A DNA stretch of 64,000 nt from Anastatus disparis (Eukaryota; Arthropoda; Insecta; Hymenoptera; Eupelmidae): contig JAFFSR010000240.1 of assembly GCA_017163975.1 (NCBI GenBank), forward strand, positions 558,001 to 622,000, given 5' to 3'. Shown here one piece after another: positions 12,841-25,639 of this stretch. Every line of letters begins with the position of its first letter. The first letter of the stretch is position 1. The notes beneath the pieces were generated by a model, which did no database searches, had not been told where the DNA came from, and saw nothing but the letters and a program-made list of their open reading frames with translations. The translations under genes and the position numbers were made by a program.

Positions 12841-13500
12841 GAGAAAGATAGAGTTTAACTGTAAGATGAGAGTACAAGTAATGTCGAATTCTCATGGGGG
12901 TCCGAGGAGACGCATAACATAGAGAGAAAGAGAGTTAGAACTTTCTCTCTCATTCTTCTCATGTTAACTTCTAAAGGAGATTGCTGAAAACCTTGAAATT
13001 CTTCGAAACTTCAGTGGCGAAGGTAAAATTGCCAAGGCCCTCCTTTCCTCCTTACTCTTCCTCCCTCGGTTAAAGTTCACGCGCCCGAAGGTATAGGCGA
13101 GCTACGCGGGCTGGCTGGCTGGCTGGCTGCGCGCTCGGGAATTCCGTCGCGTCGATTTTCTTCCAGACCAATGCCAACGATCCTATGGAAACTCCTTGTA
13201 TACTCATATATATTTTACACATACACATCCTTGTATATACTATACAAAAAGAAAGAGAGAGAGAAAGAGAAAGTACAGAATTTGCTAGGCGAAAACTTTG
13301 AAATTTATTGGACCCACAACGCGTGAAGTCGCTTTCTTGGACTCGCTGCGCTCTTTTTTTTTTATTTCTCTTCTGTTTTTTTTTGTCATAGGTTGTATGA
13401 GTGGCTTGGGCATAACTTTTGCCTTTGTCAAACTTTGGATATTAGTGCGCTGTTGAAATGGTTCGCACACTTTGTGGATTCTTCTCCTTTTTTTTCTAGC
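12841..13500. other. GC-rich island with GGCT microsatellite
   Basis: One of the most GC-rich patches in the window, with several CpGs, a (GGCT)5 run at 13109-13129 and GA tracts at 12920-12935 and 13253-13270. It has promoter or enhancer character, but no initiator with a correctly spaced DPE was found. No coding exon is supported. Confidence 0.35.
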
Positions 13501-14800
13501 TATTTTTTATTTTCTTAAACTTGAAATTTATCAGAGCTAGAAGTTTCTAGTGTACTTTTTAAAGAAGCGAACACGGGGAGCCCTTGCATGAATATTACTT
13601 TTGAAATTTTAATTTCTATTAAAAGCAATGCTATGAAAACACCTGTAAAACTAAATCTGACGGTATATATTATGAATACCTTGATACTTTACTTCTTACT
13701 ATAAAAACACAATTTTCCGTTAAATTTTTATTTTTAATTATATTGAGGAAAAAATTAAACATTGAATAAAATATAGCTTTTTTGAAATATGTTAAATTTG
13801 AAACGTTTTTTTTTTATCATAGTTATAAATTAATTTCATAGCTCATAATTCATTTTCTTTTTGTTTCAGGTGAGAACGTGAGTTTTCAAACAAATAAATA
13901 CATAAATATGTGAGTAATAAATTAAAATGCAGTCATTATTTAATGTAACAAAAAAATTAGTTTTATTTTTAAAAAATAGTTGGTTTTTTACAATATTTAC
14001 ATAACGGTTTTGGAAATATAAAAATATATATATTTAAAGAATAGATATTTTATATTGCTAAAAAATAAAAAAAAAATCTAAAGAGAACAATACTATTTGA
14101 GCGTACAATAGAACGTGCAACGAATGAACGGTAAAGTGCTATGCTAGGATTATTTGAGTATCTATATAGAAATACATACAAACATTGCTATCTAAACTAA
14201 AATGCACATCTCTCTCTCTCGGTGCTAGTTGTGTATAAGATTCTGATAAATGTAATCCCTACAATGTTACTAAGCGCTTTTGCTTTATGGATATGAAATT
14301 ATTAACTGTAACAATCGATTGCTAGAAAAATTGATATTTGTTCAGACAATATACCTACTGTGTGTATTTCGTTTAATTATATAAAAATTTTTTTTAATTT
14401 GTAAGAAAAAACAAATGGTTATAACAATTGATTAAAATTTTTTAAAGATTTCAACTTGTAATTAGTATAATGGGTAGACAATGCCTATATTGAGCTCGAT
14501 CCATTTTAATAATATTCTTAATAGGAAACATACCATACTTAAACCAATTAGTTACTATTCTTCTATAGATATATATATTAACATAGTTTTTATTGTGTTG
14601 CCATTTTGCAAAAAAGATGCTAAACATAACTGTTGAGATCGAAATAGAAATAAACTTAGTTCCATAGGTTAAAAACCTCGCTCAGTATACTAAAACACTA
14701 TTAAACTCTATGTATTATCTATTGTACAAATAAGAAAAAAAATAATAAAAGTAATATTTATCTGACTATGGTCAGATTCAATTATTATTCAATTATTATT
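13501..14800. other. AT-rich stretch, no gene seen
   Basis: Low complexity. A short CT run occurs near 14210. No gene or RNA supported. Confidence 0.6.
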
Positions 14801-14805
14801 ATCAA

Positions 14806-14985
14806 TTATTTATGCAATCATTGCGATGCTAATTAGCGACGGAGATAGTCAGTGTGTTTGTGAACAAAGCACATATAATATACAGTGGTGCCTGTGCTAA
14901 TCGGCCTAGAGCGGGATTCGAACTCGCATCCTCAAGATAGCGAACCCAACGCTCTACCGACTGAGCCACTGACGATCTCTCTTAA
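14806..14985 (-). mobile_element. tRNA-derived SINE, copy 2
   Basis: Same family as the copy near 6.0 kb and same orientation. It has an A box (CTCAGTCGGTAGAGCG), a B box (GAGTTCGAATCCC), a body containing TTTGTTCACAAACACACTGA and a tail with TCGCTAATTAGCATC then ATGATTGCATAAATA. The acceptor stem pairs poorly, so it is not a working tRNA. No clear target-site duplication. Confidence 0.85.
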
Positions 14986-14999
14986 TGTTCTTATTATAT

Positions 15000-15860
15000 G
15001 ATTGCTTTTCGTAGAAAATAACAAAATTAATACGACTTTCATCTGTATACGTAAGAGTATATATTTATATGTTTATGAATAATATGGATTAGTCACTAAA
15101 TCTTTTTTTAATAACATAGCTAAATCTATCTACATCTTGAAGGTCACATTTATTTCCTGGTTTTAAAATTATTAAAATATATAAAATTATGCTTAGTTTC
15201 TAACAAAAAGAATGTCTGAAATTATTTTCATTTAATTATAAATAATTAAAGTTTATTTTTCTAGTGGTATAATAAAATATAAATTTTACAAAATTTAAAG
15301 TTAAAATTTCAAATTACTATTGCGAATAAGGAAAAAGTTTCAAAAACCGTTTATTATTAAAAACTATTTATTATATGTAAATTAAGTTTAACTGTTATCA
15401 GCTTAGTAGTAGAAGCTTTATGTCATAAAGGTATAAAATTAAATAAACATGAAATTTTAAGTTAAATTTTGCAAAATAAAATCAAAATATTCATAATTTT
15501 TCGTAATTAAACTATATTCTGTGTAAATACAGTATCTAATTTGTCAAGTTTAAATTACCTAAATAACATGCATGTAACATAGAAAAACGAAATATTAAAA
15601 TATACGCTAATTATACATAAATGTAAATGATAAATAATCGTTTTAATACAGTAATGAAATTAATTTTATTAATTATTTTTGATTTATTAAAATCATTATA
15701 AAATTGTCTTGCTATGCTCAACCTATTTCTACTTAAGCATCAACATGAAAAAAAATTCAAAACATTAATGGTAGTATAAAAATTATAAGATTTGAAATTG
15801 AGTACAACGATGCTTAAAATAAAAAATATAAAGAAGTAATTTCAATTCTTCTCCACTTTC
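15000..15860. other. AT-rich stretch, no gene seen
   Basis: Simple A/T-rich sequence on both strands. Confidence 0.6.
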
Positions 15861-16600
15861 TTTATTCTCGTTTATTTTTTCCTTTAACCAAACCCTAAAG
15901 GCTTTACTTAACTCATATACCTTGTCCTTAATTACAAAGATCAGCAAGCTCGTGTCTCTTAGTCCTTGCCTTTACTCACATAACCTTTCTCTCTTTCTCT
16001 TTCTCTCTCTTTCTCTCTCATTCATCCATCCTGCAACGACAGCTTTTTGACGAAACTTTCGGCCCACCCCCCCTTTTTCATCAATCTATATAGTAGTATA
16101 TTCTTATACTGATTATATAGCCTGTTACATATATGTCCTACCCATATACACACGCGTACATGCACAACACATACACACATACATACACGTGTACATGTCT
16201 GTATACATATATAAAAGCGTGGATTATCGGCACATGCGCGTTAACATACGAAAAACCGGCGGCCTAATGTTATATAGAGTAAAAAGGGTATACGTATATA
16301 GATATATAATTCTGAAACAGAGAGAAAGAGAGAGAAAGAGAGAGTAAGCGGCCGAGGCACATAACGGCGGCTGCGCGCGTGTCTAAAAGCCGCGCTTCAG
16401 AAACATTTTCTCTCTCTCCTTTAATATTAGAATAGAGAAGAGAGAGAAGATCAGTACGGCGTGGTTCTCGGCTGCGACGAGACCGAGGAGAGCGTTTTTT
16501 TTATTATTATAAAATATATATATACAACACGTACATATATATATATATATGCTGTAGAAGAAAAACGTGCCGTGCCGGTTTTAAAACTTTTTACTACTGT
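15861..16600. other. GC-richer island containing a promoter-like site
   Basis: CT tracts (15985-16020), a CA/TG-rich run (16145-16215), GA tracts (16319-16345) and a CpG-rich patch (16348-16500) with the initiator/DPE pair described separately. The composition resembles insect focused promoters with GAGA elements. Confidence 0.4.
16451..16484 (+). promoter_or_regulatory. Core-promoter-like site: initiator plus DPE at exact spacing
   Basis: TCAGT at 16451-16455 matches the arthropod initiator. Taking its A (16453) as +1, AGACC falls at +28 to +32 (16480-16484) and fits the DPE consensus RGWYV at its required spacing. GA tracts and CpG-rich DNA lie just upstream. A plausible splice donor, AAG/GTAGTG, lies at about 17115-17116. 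If the site works, it would start a non-coding first exon or a lncRNA reading rightward. It might serve the gene whose first coding exon is near 38.4 kb, but that link is inference. Confidence 0.3.
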
Positions 16601-19600
16601 CTTTTTCATGACTAAACAAAGTGTTTTGGCTTTTTATTTTCTTTTATATTTATTTTAACTTTTAAAATCAATTTCATAATGGAAAATAAATAAAATTAAT
16701 TCCTAGATTATTTAAGTGATTTTATTATTTTTCGTTTTTTTAAAGTGATTGTGACGCGATATCGTATTTTAATATCAAGAAAAAAATTTTTTTTAGTTTT
16801 GTTTTCAATGTGGAAAATTTCTATAGCTTTTATGTAAAAAGTGCAAAAACTATTGTTCGCATAGAGTGATTTAGATAATTGATGTGTTTTCTTAACGACG
16901 TTTTAAATATTATCCACACGATTCTCACTGCGATTAGCTTTTGAAAAATTTTGAAAAAAGGAAAAACTTACGTGAGACTCGTTTAATTTTGTTTACATCG
17001 TGCATGCAATCAAGTTCTCTATTATACAACAATATCTCAAAACTGTTTCAACGATACGAGCTTTAAGCTGGAATAAATCATCGTGAAACAGAAAAAGAAT
17101 CGAACTTTAATGCAAGGTAGTGTTTCTTTTATTGCTTTAAAATTTTTCTAATTACGCATATATCAATGTTAATAATTTTAGAAATTAATTATCGTACTTC
17201 AATTTCATTTGAACAATTTATGTTTACGTTTTCACAGTTATACGTTTTGTTGATATTTACCCAGTAAGTAATTACAGGATAGCAGAGATTTGTAATTATT
17301 ATGAAAATAATTATGAAATATATATTCCAAGAAGTAAACGGTATTTATCTAATTAAGGACGAAAAAGTAATACATTGTATGTTAAAATGAAAAAAAATGT
17401 GTAATATGCGAGGATTCTTTTTCCTTTAAATTCTTAAAACTTTATTAATAAATAACAGGTTTTGTGGGGGGATTCTAGTTTTCCGGAAGCGACAGAACTA
17501 TGTACATATGTACTCGTGCATTTATAGTGAAAAAAGACGAATAAGTTTAAATATCGATTTAAAAGCATTAGAAATAACACAATCTATTTAAAGTTTTTAA
17601 ATTGAATTTTTTACTTTATCATATTTTATTTTGTATTATAAAAATTCCATTATTTACTAATCTAAAATCTTTCATGCGATCGTGCGTTTGAAATGTTGCG
17701 AAAAAAAAGTTTTATTCCTAAAGTTCTGGAGGAAAAATATTTATTAAAAGATAGACCGATCACTATTTTGATTTAATGTATAAATGTCCGATTGCTTAAT
17801 TTGAAATGTCATAACAAGTTTTGCAGATAAAAAGTTCAATAAAAACAATTTACAAAATTTTCCTAAAAGTAGTTTTTTATCCTCATATGTTGCAATAAAA
17901 ATAGTTCTGTGTGATACCAATGTTGTTTTGGAATAACCCACTTTTTTTCTAAGGGAATATTCCGAATGCAAAAAAAATTTCTATACGTTTGCTCAACAAA
18001 TTCATTGCGTCATAGACACTTTTTTTGGGAAAATTTCATTTTCTATTTAACAAAAAGTAATTTGTCAAAAAGCTAAAAGCTGCAGTGACTATTCAGCATT
18101 ATTTATCAACATAAAACGAGTTTCAAAAAGTTTAAACGCTCTCCATGCCGGAGTATTGAGCATACATACATATGAAATTTTTTTATTGACGACGAGTACA
18201 TCGGCAGATGAGAAAATACAAACGAAAAAAGTGTACGAATGTGTTTGTAACCATTTTTTTCTTCTTTCTCTTTTAACAAGGGTCATTTTATAACGTATAA
18301 ATGTTATGATGACAATTTTTTTTTATCAGTAAAGTGCTCATTCACATAGAATTTTTTTATGATCAATTATTCTGTTGAACGAAAGTATACCTAATGGGAG
18401 AAAATATCCTACTTTTTTTCACAAATAAAATTGGCATAAAAGCTTATTAAGTGAAAATAAAAGGAGAGCATTATTATTTTGGAATCAATAAAATAGTGTA
18501 ATAATTTTATAAATAACTCCGAATAGTTAATAATTTGTCGTTGACGTAATCTAAAAATGTTAAAATATTTAAAAAGGTTCTTTATTAAACTTGTGTTTTA
18601 TCGATTAAACTTCAAAAGAACAATTTATAATATTTTCTACGTTTATTTATATTTAATTTAAAATAAAACAGAACTTTCCTAGAGAACGAAAAAAATTTTT
18701 TATTTATTATTTATTGACTTGCGAGGATGAGTAGTTTTAATTCCTCGCTGTAATCAATGTGAATGATTCATCCGTAAAAGCAATTATTTTGATGATTAAA
18801 CAATTATAATTCACTATTATTTCGAAGTAACAGATGTTTCGCGAGTTACGTTTCAACTAAAGTCTTCACTATTCAATATTTTTTCTTTTTTTTTCGTTTT
18901 TTTCAACTGTTCGAATTCATTGTAGAATATGAATTCAAATATTATAATCTCTTTTAATATACGGACTTAAAAGTTTAAAATTAAACTTTAACATAAATGT
19001 ATTGCTTTTAAAACTAATCCAATTTCACGTGAATCAAAATAAGTATGAATTTAGTTAAATATAATTAATGAACAAAAAATTTGCAGCTAAACAAACATTA
19101 ATCCTATTATTATATTTTTAAAATGAAAGAAAAACGTTTCATGCATTTTTAAAAAAAGGATCTTTTTGAAATATTTTCTTTATGAGGTTTGAAAAAAAAT
19201 GTATTTAAAGAAAACCAAGAATTTTTAATTATTATTTTATTTTGTTTGTAAAAAAAGAGCTGAAATATTAACTAAATTTTTGTGTTTTAGCTTTGGCTCG
19301 TGCACGAATTTCATTAAAAAAAAAATTTCGTGAAAACATTAAATTACTTTGCGTTTTATCATAAAATATATGTTACGCAAATTGCATTGAATGTCCCAAG
19401 AAATGAGTTTCTCGTTTATTTCTTTAAAGAAATAAAAAAATAAACTTTTCTCCAAAGTCAAAGGCTATTAAAATTATTAAAGCTCAAAGAAAGAAAGAGA
19501 GAAAGAGAAAGAAAGAAAAAAAAAGGAACTTTCAAAGCAGCAAGCGGAAATTTTTTCAAAATTTCACCTTTATTTACATCCGAATTAAAAGTCGTTAAAA

Positions 19601-20020
19601 AACATCAAAAGACTTATCAAAGTTTTCTTGCATTCCCTTCTTTCCTCTTTTTTTTGCCCATGCAAAAAACTAATCCCAACTTCTTGGATGCATTCAGCAT
19701 CCGAAAAAAAAATCTCAAACTTTGCCACCGAGAGAAAAGAAAGAAAGAAAGTTAAAAAAAAACAACCTTGTGTAATTGGTATAGCCGCACGAAAGCAAAC
19801 GAGAAAAATAAAAGTTTAGTTTGTATGTATTCCTTAGTTTACTTATCAAAAGCCCTTGGCCCCTTTAAAGTTCAACAAAAAAAGAGCTTTAGTAAAATTT
19901 GTTTGTTGGTGTTGATTAATTTCATTATAAAATAGATACCCAAGATTCTAGTCCATAAAAGCATATTTCTACAAAAAGACATTAAAAAAAAAATTACAAA
20001 GCAAATTTTCCTCGCGATCT
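16601..20020. other. AT-rich stretch, no gene seen
   Basis: Frames at 17744-17971 and 18089-18286 (minus) are short and unrecognisable. A purine tract lies at 19488-19525. Nothing supported. Confidence 0.55.
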
Positions 20021-20720
20021 TTCCTTCTACGGATGTTACAAGGTATATAAAAGCAAGGAAAATGTTGGTTGTATATACAATAGTAACGTGCTTGGTTTAA
20101 CGCGACGACGTCTGGCCTTCGTAGGCATTTTAATCTTTGCATTATGTATACACACTTTATGCATATACCACCAAGTTACATATACCATATGCAACTTTTA
20201 GTTTTAATCGTGTATCTATACATACACATAGTAAATTGTTTGAACTTAGGCTTAGTGTAAGTTTAACTTTATATTCTTTTTTTTAGGATAGCAAAAGGGG
20301 AAGCTTAATGAATTATTAACGGTTATCCGTCTAGAATGTTTGTCTGTTTGTATATATCCGCTATATATACGTGCACGTTAGAGTAGTATACACATAGTTA
20401 GATGGTAAGCAAAGTTGAGCATACGACAGAAACTTTTTTCTTTCGTTTGAACTTCTTCTCTCTTCTTTTTTTTAGGGAGACAGTAAAAAAAAAGAGAGGA
20501 AAAAAATATAAGAGTAGATAGTTCTCTTGTATGGTCCTGAGGCGCCGCTAAACCTACAGTGAAAGCAACAGCAAAGCCATGACCCTTTAAATTGTTTATT
20601 TCCTACTTCTGCTTTAGACTTTCTGCTCTTTGCTTTCTTTTCGCGCTTCCTCTCTTTTTTTCGTGTCTTCTCTTCCCCTGTTTTTCTCTCTGTTTAATTT
20701 AGTTGTGTTTTGACTTTGAA
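20021..20720. other. GC-richer island with pyrimidine tracts
   Basis: CpGs near 20100 and 20545, alternating TA/CA runs (20140-20230, 20340-20400) and CT tracts (20450-20480, 20650-20690). No exon supported; candidate regulatory island. Confidence 0.3.
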
Positions 20721-22190
20721 AAAACTTTTTATTCTTTTTTTGCCCTTTTTTTCATAAAAATATTGAGTTGAAACTTTATTGCTGAAGTTTATATTTTTAT
20801 ATAAATTATGAAATTAACTATTTTTATTACATAAATTTAATTTCGTTTTATGAAGTATCAAGAGCATTAAAATAGTTAATAAATTATATTTTTATGACTC
20901 ATTCAAACAAGTCAATTTCATCTCTTAATTTTTTTCGGACTTAACGATATTATATAATAATTTATTTAGATTTAAAAATATTCAAGCTATCGTTCTAATT
21001 TTAACCCATTCGTGGGTTCAGTGACCCCGCTTGCTTGTAAAATAAAAATTCATGATATATTTAGATACTAATGTTTATTAAAATTAATTTTTACATTTCA
21101 TAACAAGATTAGTAAATTTTCTTTTGATAAAAAAAAGAAAAGTATAAAAATAAATTTGATGTTATATTTATATTTTACGTCATTCAATATCCTAGGCTAT
21201 TCTCTTTCAATATCTAAATACTATCATTTATTAATTTAACACTTGTGAGAAAATCAAAGTCTAATGCACTTTATAAAACCAGAGGCCTGCAATTCAACAT
21301 ACCAAGAACTGATATATAACGGCATGTAGCACCGGAGAAACCTGAAAAGAGTTTTATTTATGTTTGTGTATGCAGAGTCTCATATTTTTTTCTTCTCCTT
21401 TTTTTTGATTATGTCAGCATGAAAAATTACAAAACTTTAAAAGTGAACTCAAGCGTTATTTTTGTCGAATCATAAAGCTAGTGTATGATATCTAATAAGT
21501 GTAATTTCTTTAGACTTTGATGCTTATGTAATATTGAACTTCAATAATTCTATGACATTATGTACAACTGCATTTTTTGGTAAATAGTAACAACATTCTT
21601 CGAATTTTTCAGTATCTATTCTTTTTTTTCAATTTATACTTTTTTTTTGTCATCAACATTAAATTAAATTAACGAAACTGTTTTATAAATATTGGCAAAA
21701 AATTAAATCATCAGCTTTAAAATTTTCCTCATATTCCTAGTGTAGAATTAATTTAAAGAAGCAAAAAAATCTAAGGTAACAAAACACGTTTAGATTACAC
21801 CTTGCTACTACAGTAAATATATATAGATATATATAAAAAAGCCTATACACAGCTGCTCTAATGCAGCATCAACTGTTAAACCATTTTATGGGAAAAGTTT
21901 TCGCGTCAATTCCCTTCCAGTAAATACTCTTAACATCAGCTTGCTTTTTCCATTCTTCCGTATAGTATCGTTGCCTCTACAGCAACAACACACAAGAAAT
22001 TGTAGTAAAAAAAGAAGAAGAAGAAAAAAAAACTTGATCTCGGAACTGCAACTAAGCAAACTTCTCAAATACAAACTGAATATAAAAAAAAAGAAGAAAA
22101 GCAAAAGGAAGGAATAAAAGAATGTTAAAGTAAAAAAGAAGACTAGAATGTTCGTATACTTTCTGCAGAACCTAAAATAAAGAGAGTGTA
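20721..22190. other. AT-rich stretch, no gene seen
   Basis: Simple sequence. The minus-strand frame 21886-22104 is a translation of A-rich tracts. No gene supported. Confidence 0.6.
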
Positions 22191-22690
22191 ACGTTGAAAA
22201 TTAAAAGGTAATTGTATTCGAGTTTGCAATTTCGTTCTTTTATTTATTTATCTTCCTTACTTCCTTTTTTTGGTCAAAACTTGTACGTGTACACGCAGCA
22301 AACTTTCTTGATGACACGATGTGTGTATGCATACATATACAAGAGATGGGTAGAGTCATTCTCTCAAGTGTTCAGGCGACGTGTGTCTCCTTGCTTCTTT
22401 TTTTTTACCTTTTTGTCTTTATTCGGTACTGCACGTGAGAAGAGAAAGAAAGAGACGAAACGTTATACGCATATATTCAAAGTTAACTGCAACGTTGGAC
22501 TTCTCTTCGTTCGCATATGTATATACTCGTTTTGGAATTTTCGGTATATACCTTCCTCGCAACGTTTCTGTTATATACATATTTTATATAATGCAGCAGT
22601 TGGTCCCCGCCAAAAACTTGACAGGACTTATCTGCCTTTTAAAAAGGACTTTAAGTCAAGCTGTTTCGAGAAAAAATATTATGAATAAAA
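22191..22690. other. GC-richer island; open frames judged spurious
   Basis: Two overlapping plus-strand frames (22212-22688 and 22381-22791) are long because stops are rarer here. They are rich in F, Y, S and L, occupy different frames of the same DNA and show no domain. Contains CT and GA tracts and TA/CA runs. Candidate regulatory island. Confidence 0.3.
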
Positions 22691-24760
22691 TATTCATTTT
22701 AATGCTTTCATTAATATTGTCGCTATTAACTTCTTTTCATTTTTTATTCTTTTCTCGTTTATTTCAAAACTTGATTAATCAAGCATTATAAAAAAATTTT
22801 TTCTCTAATTTAAGATAAAATTTTTTATTTTTTTTCATTTTTTGTTCGATAAAAAAGAAATTTTAGCTGCATATAAAGAATATTGTTCATTATTAATTTT
22901 TTTAAATTTTTTAATAAATTTATATTTCATATATTAATTGAATTTTGGAAAACGTTATTTTTAAGAATCCAGTTGATTATTTAAACGACCGAAGTAACTT
23001 TTTATAATAAGATTAAAAAATAAGTAATAAATATTCTAAAAAGTATAAATTATAAGCTATTTGTGGCTATTTTAAAAATGTCACCAATTAAATAAAAAGA
23101 AAAATATTTTTTTTCTTTTGAAAAGTTAATATGGATTTTTACAGTAAAATGTCATTTATGCATATAATTTTTTTAATTAATGAAATTTAATAAAGATAAC
23201 AAATATAGTATCTTTACTTTTTAAATTATAAATAACAAATATAGTATTATTAAAATTTTTATTTAATTAAATTAACAATTAAATTTTGTAAAAAGAAATA
23301 TTTTTTGTTATTTTTTGCAGGATTTCGGCTTGTTTGAAAATTGAAAATATTTTAAAAATTATGTATTTCATAAAAATTTACGTTAATGTTTTGAATCTCT
23401 ATTTTTGATTGCTGATAACTTAAGAACAAGTGTATACTTTTTAATGTGGCTTAGCTCTAATTAAAATAGTTTTCTAAAATTTTAAAGGTGGATTGTATGA
23501 GACAAGCAGATGCTTATCTATGTTCCTATGAAACAATGTTACTTTTTATCATATTTCACAAAATTGTTGCTATACCATCTTGCTCCGAAACTATTAAACG
23601 TCGAAGTCTATAATTCTATAGCTTGTTTCATAAGAAATCATCTCGGTTTTTGAGTGCTGATCATATCCCATTTGGTACAACTCTAACCATTCTAACTACT
23701 TGGAGTACATGCTAAATCTTCTAAAGTAAAATATTTTTAAAAATCATTCTTTTTGACTGAATTTTCTAAAATTTGGGTAAATTAATTTACTCTAAAGAAA
23801 TATATATTTACACTAAAAGTATTAAGTTTAAAAAAAATCGAATTTATTCATTGCAAAATATAATTATTTAAAAAGTTTATTAATATAAAATTATATCTTT
23901 GCATCAGCTTGAAATAAATAACCAAATAGATATTTCTTTAATCTATTTTTACAGCAATATTAATGTGGAGCAAATGAAATAATGTTAAAATATAATTAAT
24001 AACAAAGTTTAACAACTGCATGAGCAACTAAATTTCAGTATGTAAAATTTAGCGTTATTTACTCCTAAATTCGTTCACGATTTCCATTAAAACTGTTTGT
24101 TGAAATAAATAATTACAAAATTTGCTTACATCTTTTGAAGTATATTTTGTAAAAATTTTAATTTCATATTCAATATTGAAGTACATTGTTGTTGTACAGG
24201 TTATGTCGTGCATATTTGTATTTATTTAAAACTCAAATGCATAAATAACCTAAATATGCGTACACTCGACTTTAACACATTCGCGTGCATTTTAATTGAA
24301 AATTTTTTTTTAAATAACAGCAACGCTGCAGATGTATTCATGATTAATATGAAATAAAATAAAAATTTCATTCAAATTTTCTTACCTACAAATTAGAGCA
24401 TTTAATTGAAACAAATAAAGTAATTTGAAATAATTAAAAATAAAAAAGACAAATTTAAAAAAATAAAAATTTTTTCTATTGAAATGGTTTATTAACTTTT
24501 TTCGTAGCTTATAGGAGCGCAAATATAATCATGAATACAAAACAAAACAAGAGTAGAATTTCACGCGTGGAAATGCGTTTTGAACATTACCTTTATTTTT
24601 AAACAATATTCGACTAAAATACATGCGAATATGTAACCGTTCTACGTTTACATAAATATAAGAATTAAAGCAAATCCATTATTTAATCACTGCAGTTCAT
24701 TTTATAGGTAGTGTTTTTGGTTTATAAAAAAGTCTTAAAAAGTGACTTCTATAAAGTGTG
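22691..24760. other. AT-rich stretch with one more complex block
   Basis: Mostly A/T runs. A block at about 23480-23740 has more even base composition and might be an old mobile-element remnant, but no family or open frame is recognisable. Confidence 0.5.
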
Positions 24761-24762
24761 AA

Positions 24763-24892
24763 CAGAGGTCTCAGTCACTCAGTCGGTAGAGCGATGGATT
24801 CATAATCTCGCGGTCCCGAGTTTGAATCCCGTATTTATGCTATCATCGTAATGATAGCATAAATACGACTTCAAATAAATAAAAAAAAAAGA
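24763..24892 (+). mobile_element. tRNA-derived SINE, copy 5, body deleted, inverted tail
   Basis: Plus-strand head with A box (CACTCAGTCGGTAGAGCG) and B box (GAGTTTGAATCCC). Instead of the normal body, the reverse complement of the SINE tail (24831-24846) directly follows the head, then four bases (CGTA), then the normal tail (24851-24866) and an A-rich end. The 16-bp arms are a perfect palindrome. This looks like a rearranged or template-switched copy. Confidence 0.75.
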
Positions 24893-25302
24893 GTCTCATC
24901 ATTTCCCTATTCAATTTCGTTGAAACAATTTATTTTTATCAATAAAAGTAATACAACATACAAAAATTATTAAATTTTTAGATACTTTATTTTACTTTTC
25001 TTTATATTAAGTTTTTACTTTAATAGAACAAATTCTATTTTTGTTTTATTTTTTAGCTTGCATGCATAATACATGCATAAATTTGAAAATAGATACGAAA
25101 ATCATGATTGTTTTAACGTAATTTTTTGAAAAATTATTATGCATTGAATTTGAAACTATTTTATGTTACATAGATATTTAAAGTGATTCAACATTTATTA
25201 TTGAAAAAATTAATAAAAAATCATATGGTAAACATATATAAAATTATGCTTCGAATAATTGAAAATGATTTAATGGTATATTGTTGTTAGAAGACTTTTC
25301 GA
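24893..25302. other. AT-rich stretch, no gene seen
   Basis: Simple A/T-rich sequence between a SINE and a foldback. Confidence 0.6.
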
Positions 25303-25393
25303 CAGCAAGTTGTTGTCCTTTTCAAGTCTAATGACAAGAACTATTAGACTTGAGTCATTTACCATTAGACTTGAAAAGAACAGCAAACTTGTT
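25303..25393. repeat. Foldback (inverted repeat), about 90 bp
   Basis: Left arm 25303-25333 (CAAGTTGTTGTCC, then TTTTCAAGTCTAATG) and right arm from 25363 (CATTAGACTTGAAAAGAACA) pair over about 30 bases with a few mismatches, around a loop of about 30. The loop holds a further copy of ATTAGACTTGA. Probably a degraded MITE; no target duplication identified. Confidence 0.55.
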
Positions 25394-25639
25394 ATTAAAA
25401 CGGCATCTAAACAACATGATTTTAACTCATTTCAACTATTTTCATCAGTTCAACAAAATTCATAAAGTGAGAGCTAGATCATCGGAAAAATGTGATTTTA
25501 AGTAAAATTTTTATAAAAGTATGAATTTGCATAAACAAACAAATAAACGATATACATAAAAAAATATTGCTATATTTTTGACAACATAAGTACATAAAAA
25601 TTTGAATTTGAATAAAATTTTCATCTTTTAAATTAGACA

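Noticed and set aside
14890..14980. Possible genuine tRNA gene (minus strand)
   Set aside because: A and B boxes are present but the acceptor stem does not pair properly, and the sequence continues into the SINE body and tail shared with other copies.
21001..21040. TTTTAACCCATTCGTGGGTT, which recalls a piggyBac-type TTAA/CCC end
   Set aside because: No partner end with GGGTTAA was found nearby and no internal structure; the short hairpin may be chance.
22212..22791. Two overlapping plus-strand frames of 158 and 136 codons
   Set aside because: They occupy the same DNA in different frames, are rich in F, Y, L and S, and have no domain or splice borders. They reflect local scarcity of stops in pyrimidine-rich DNA.
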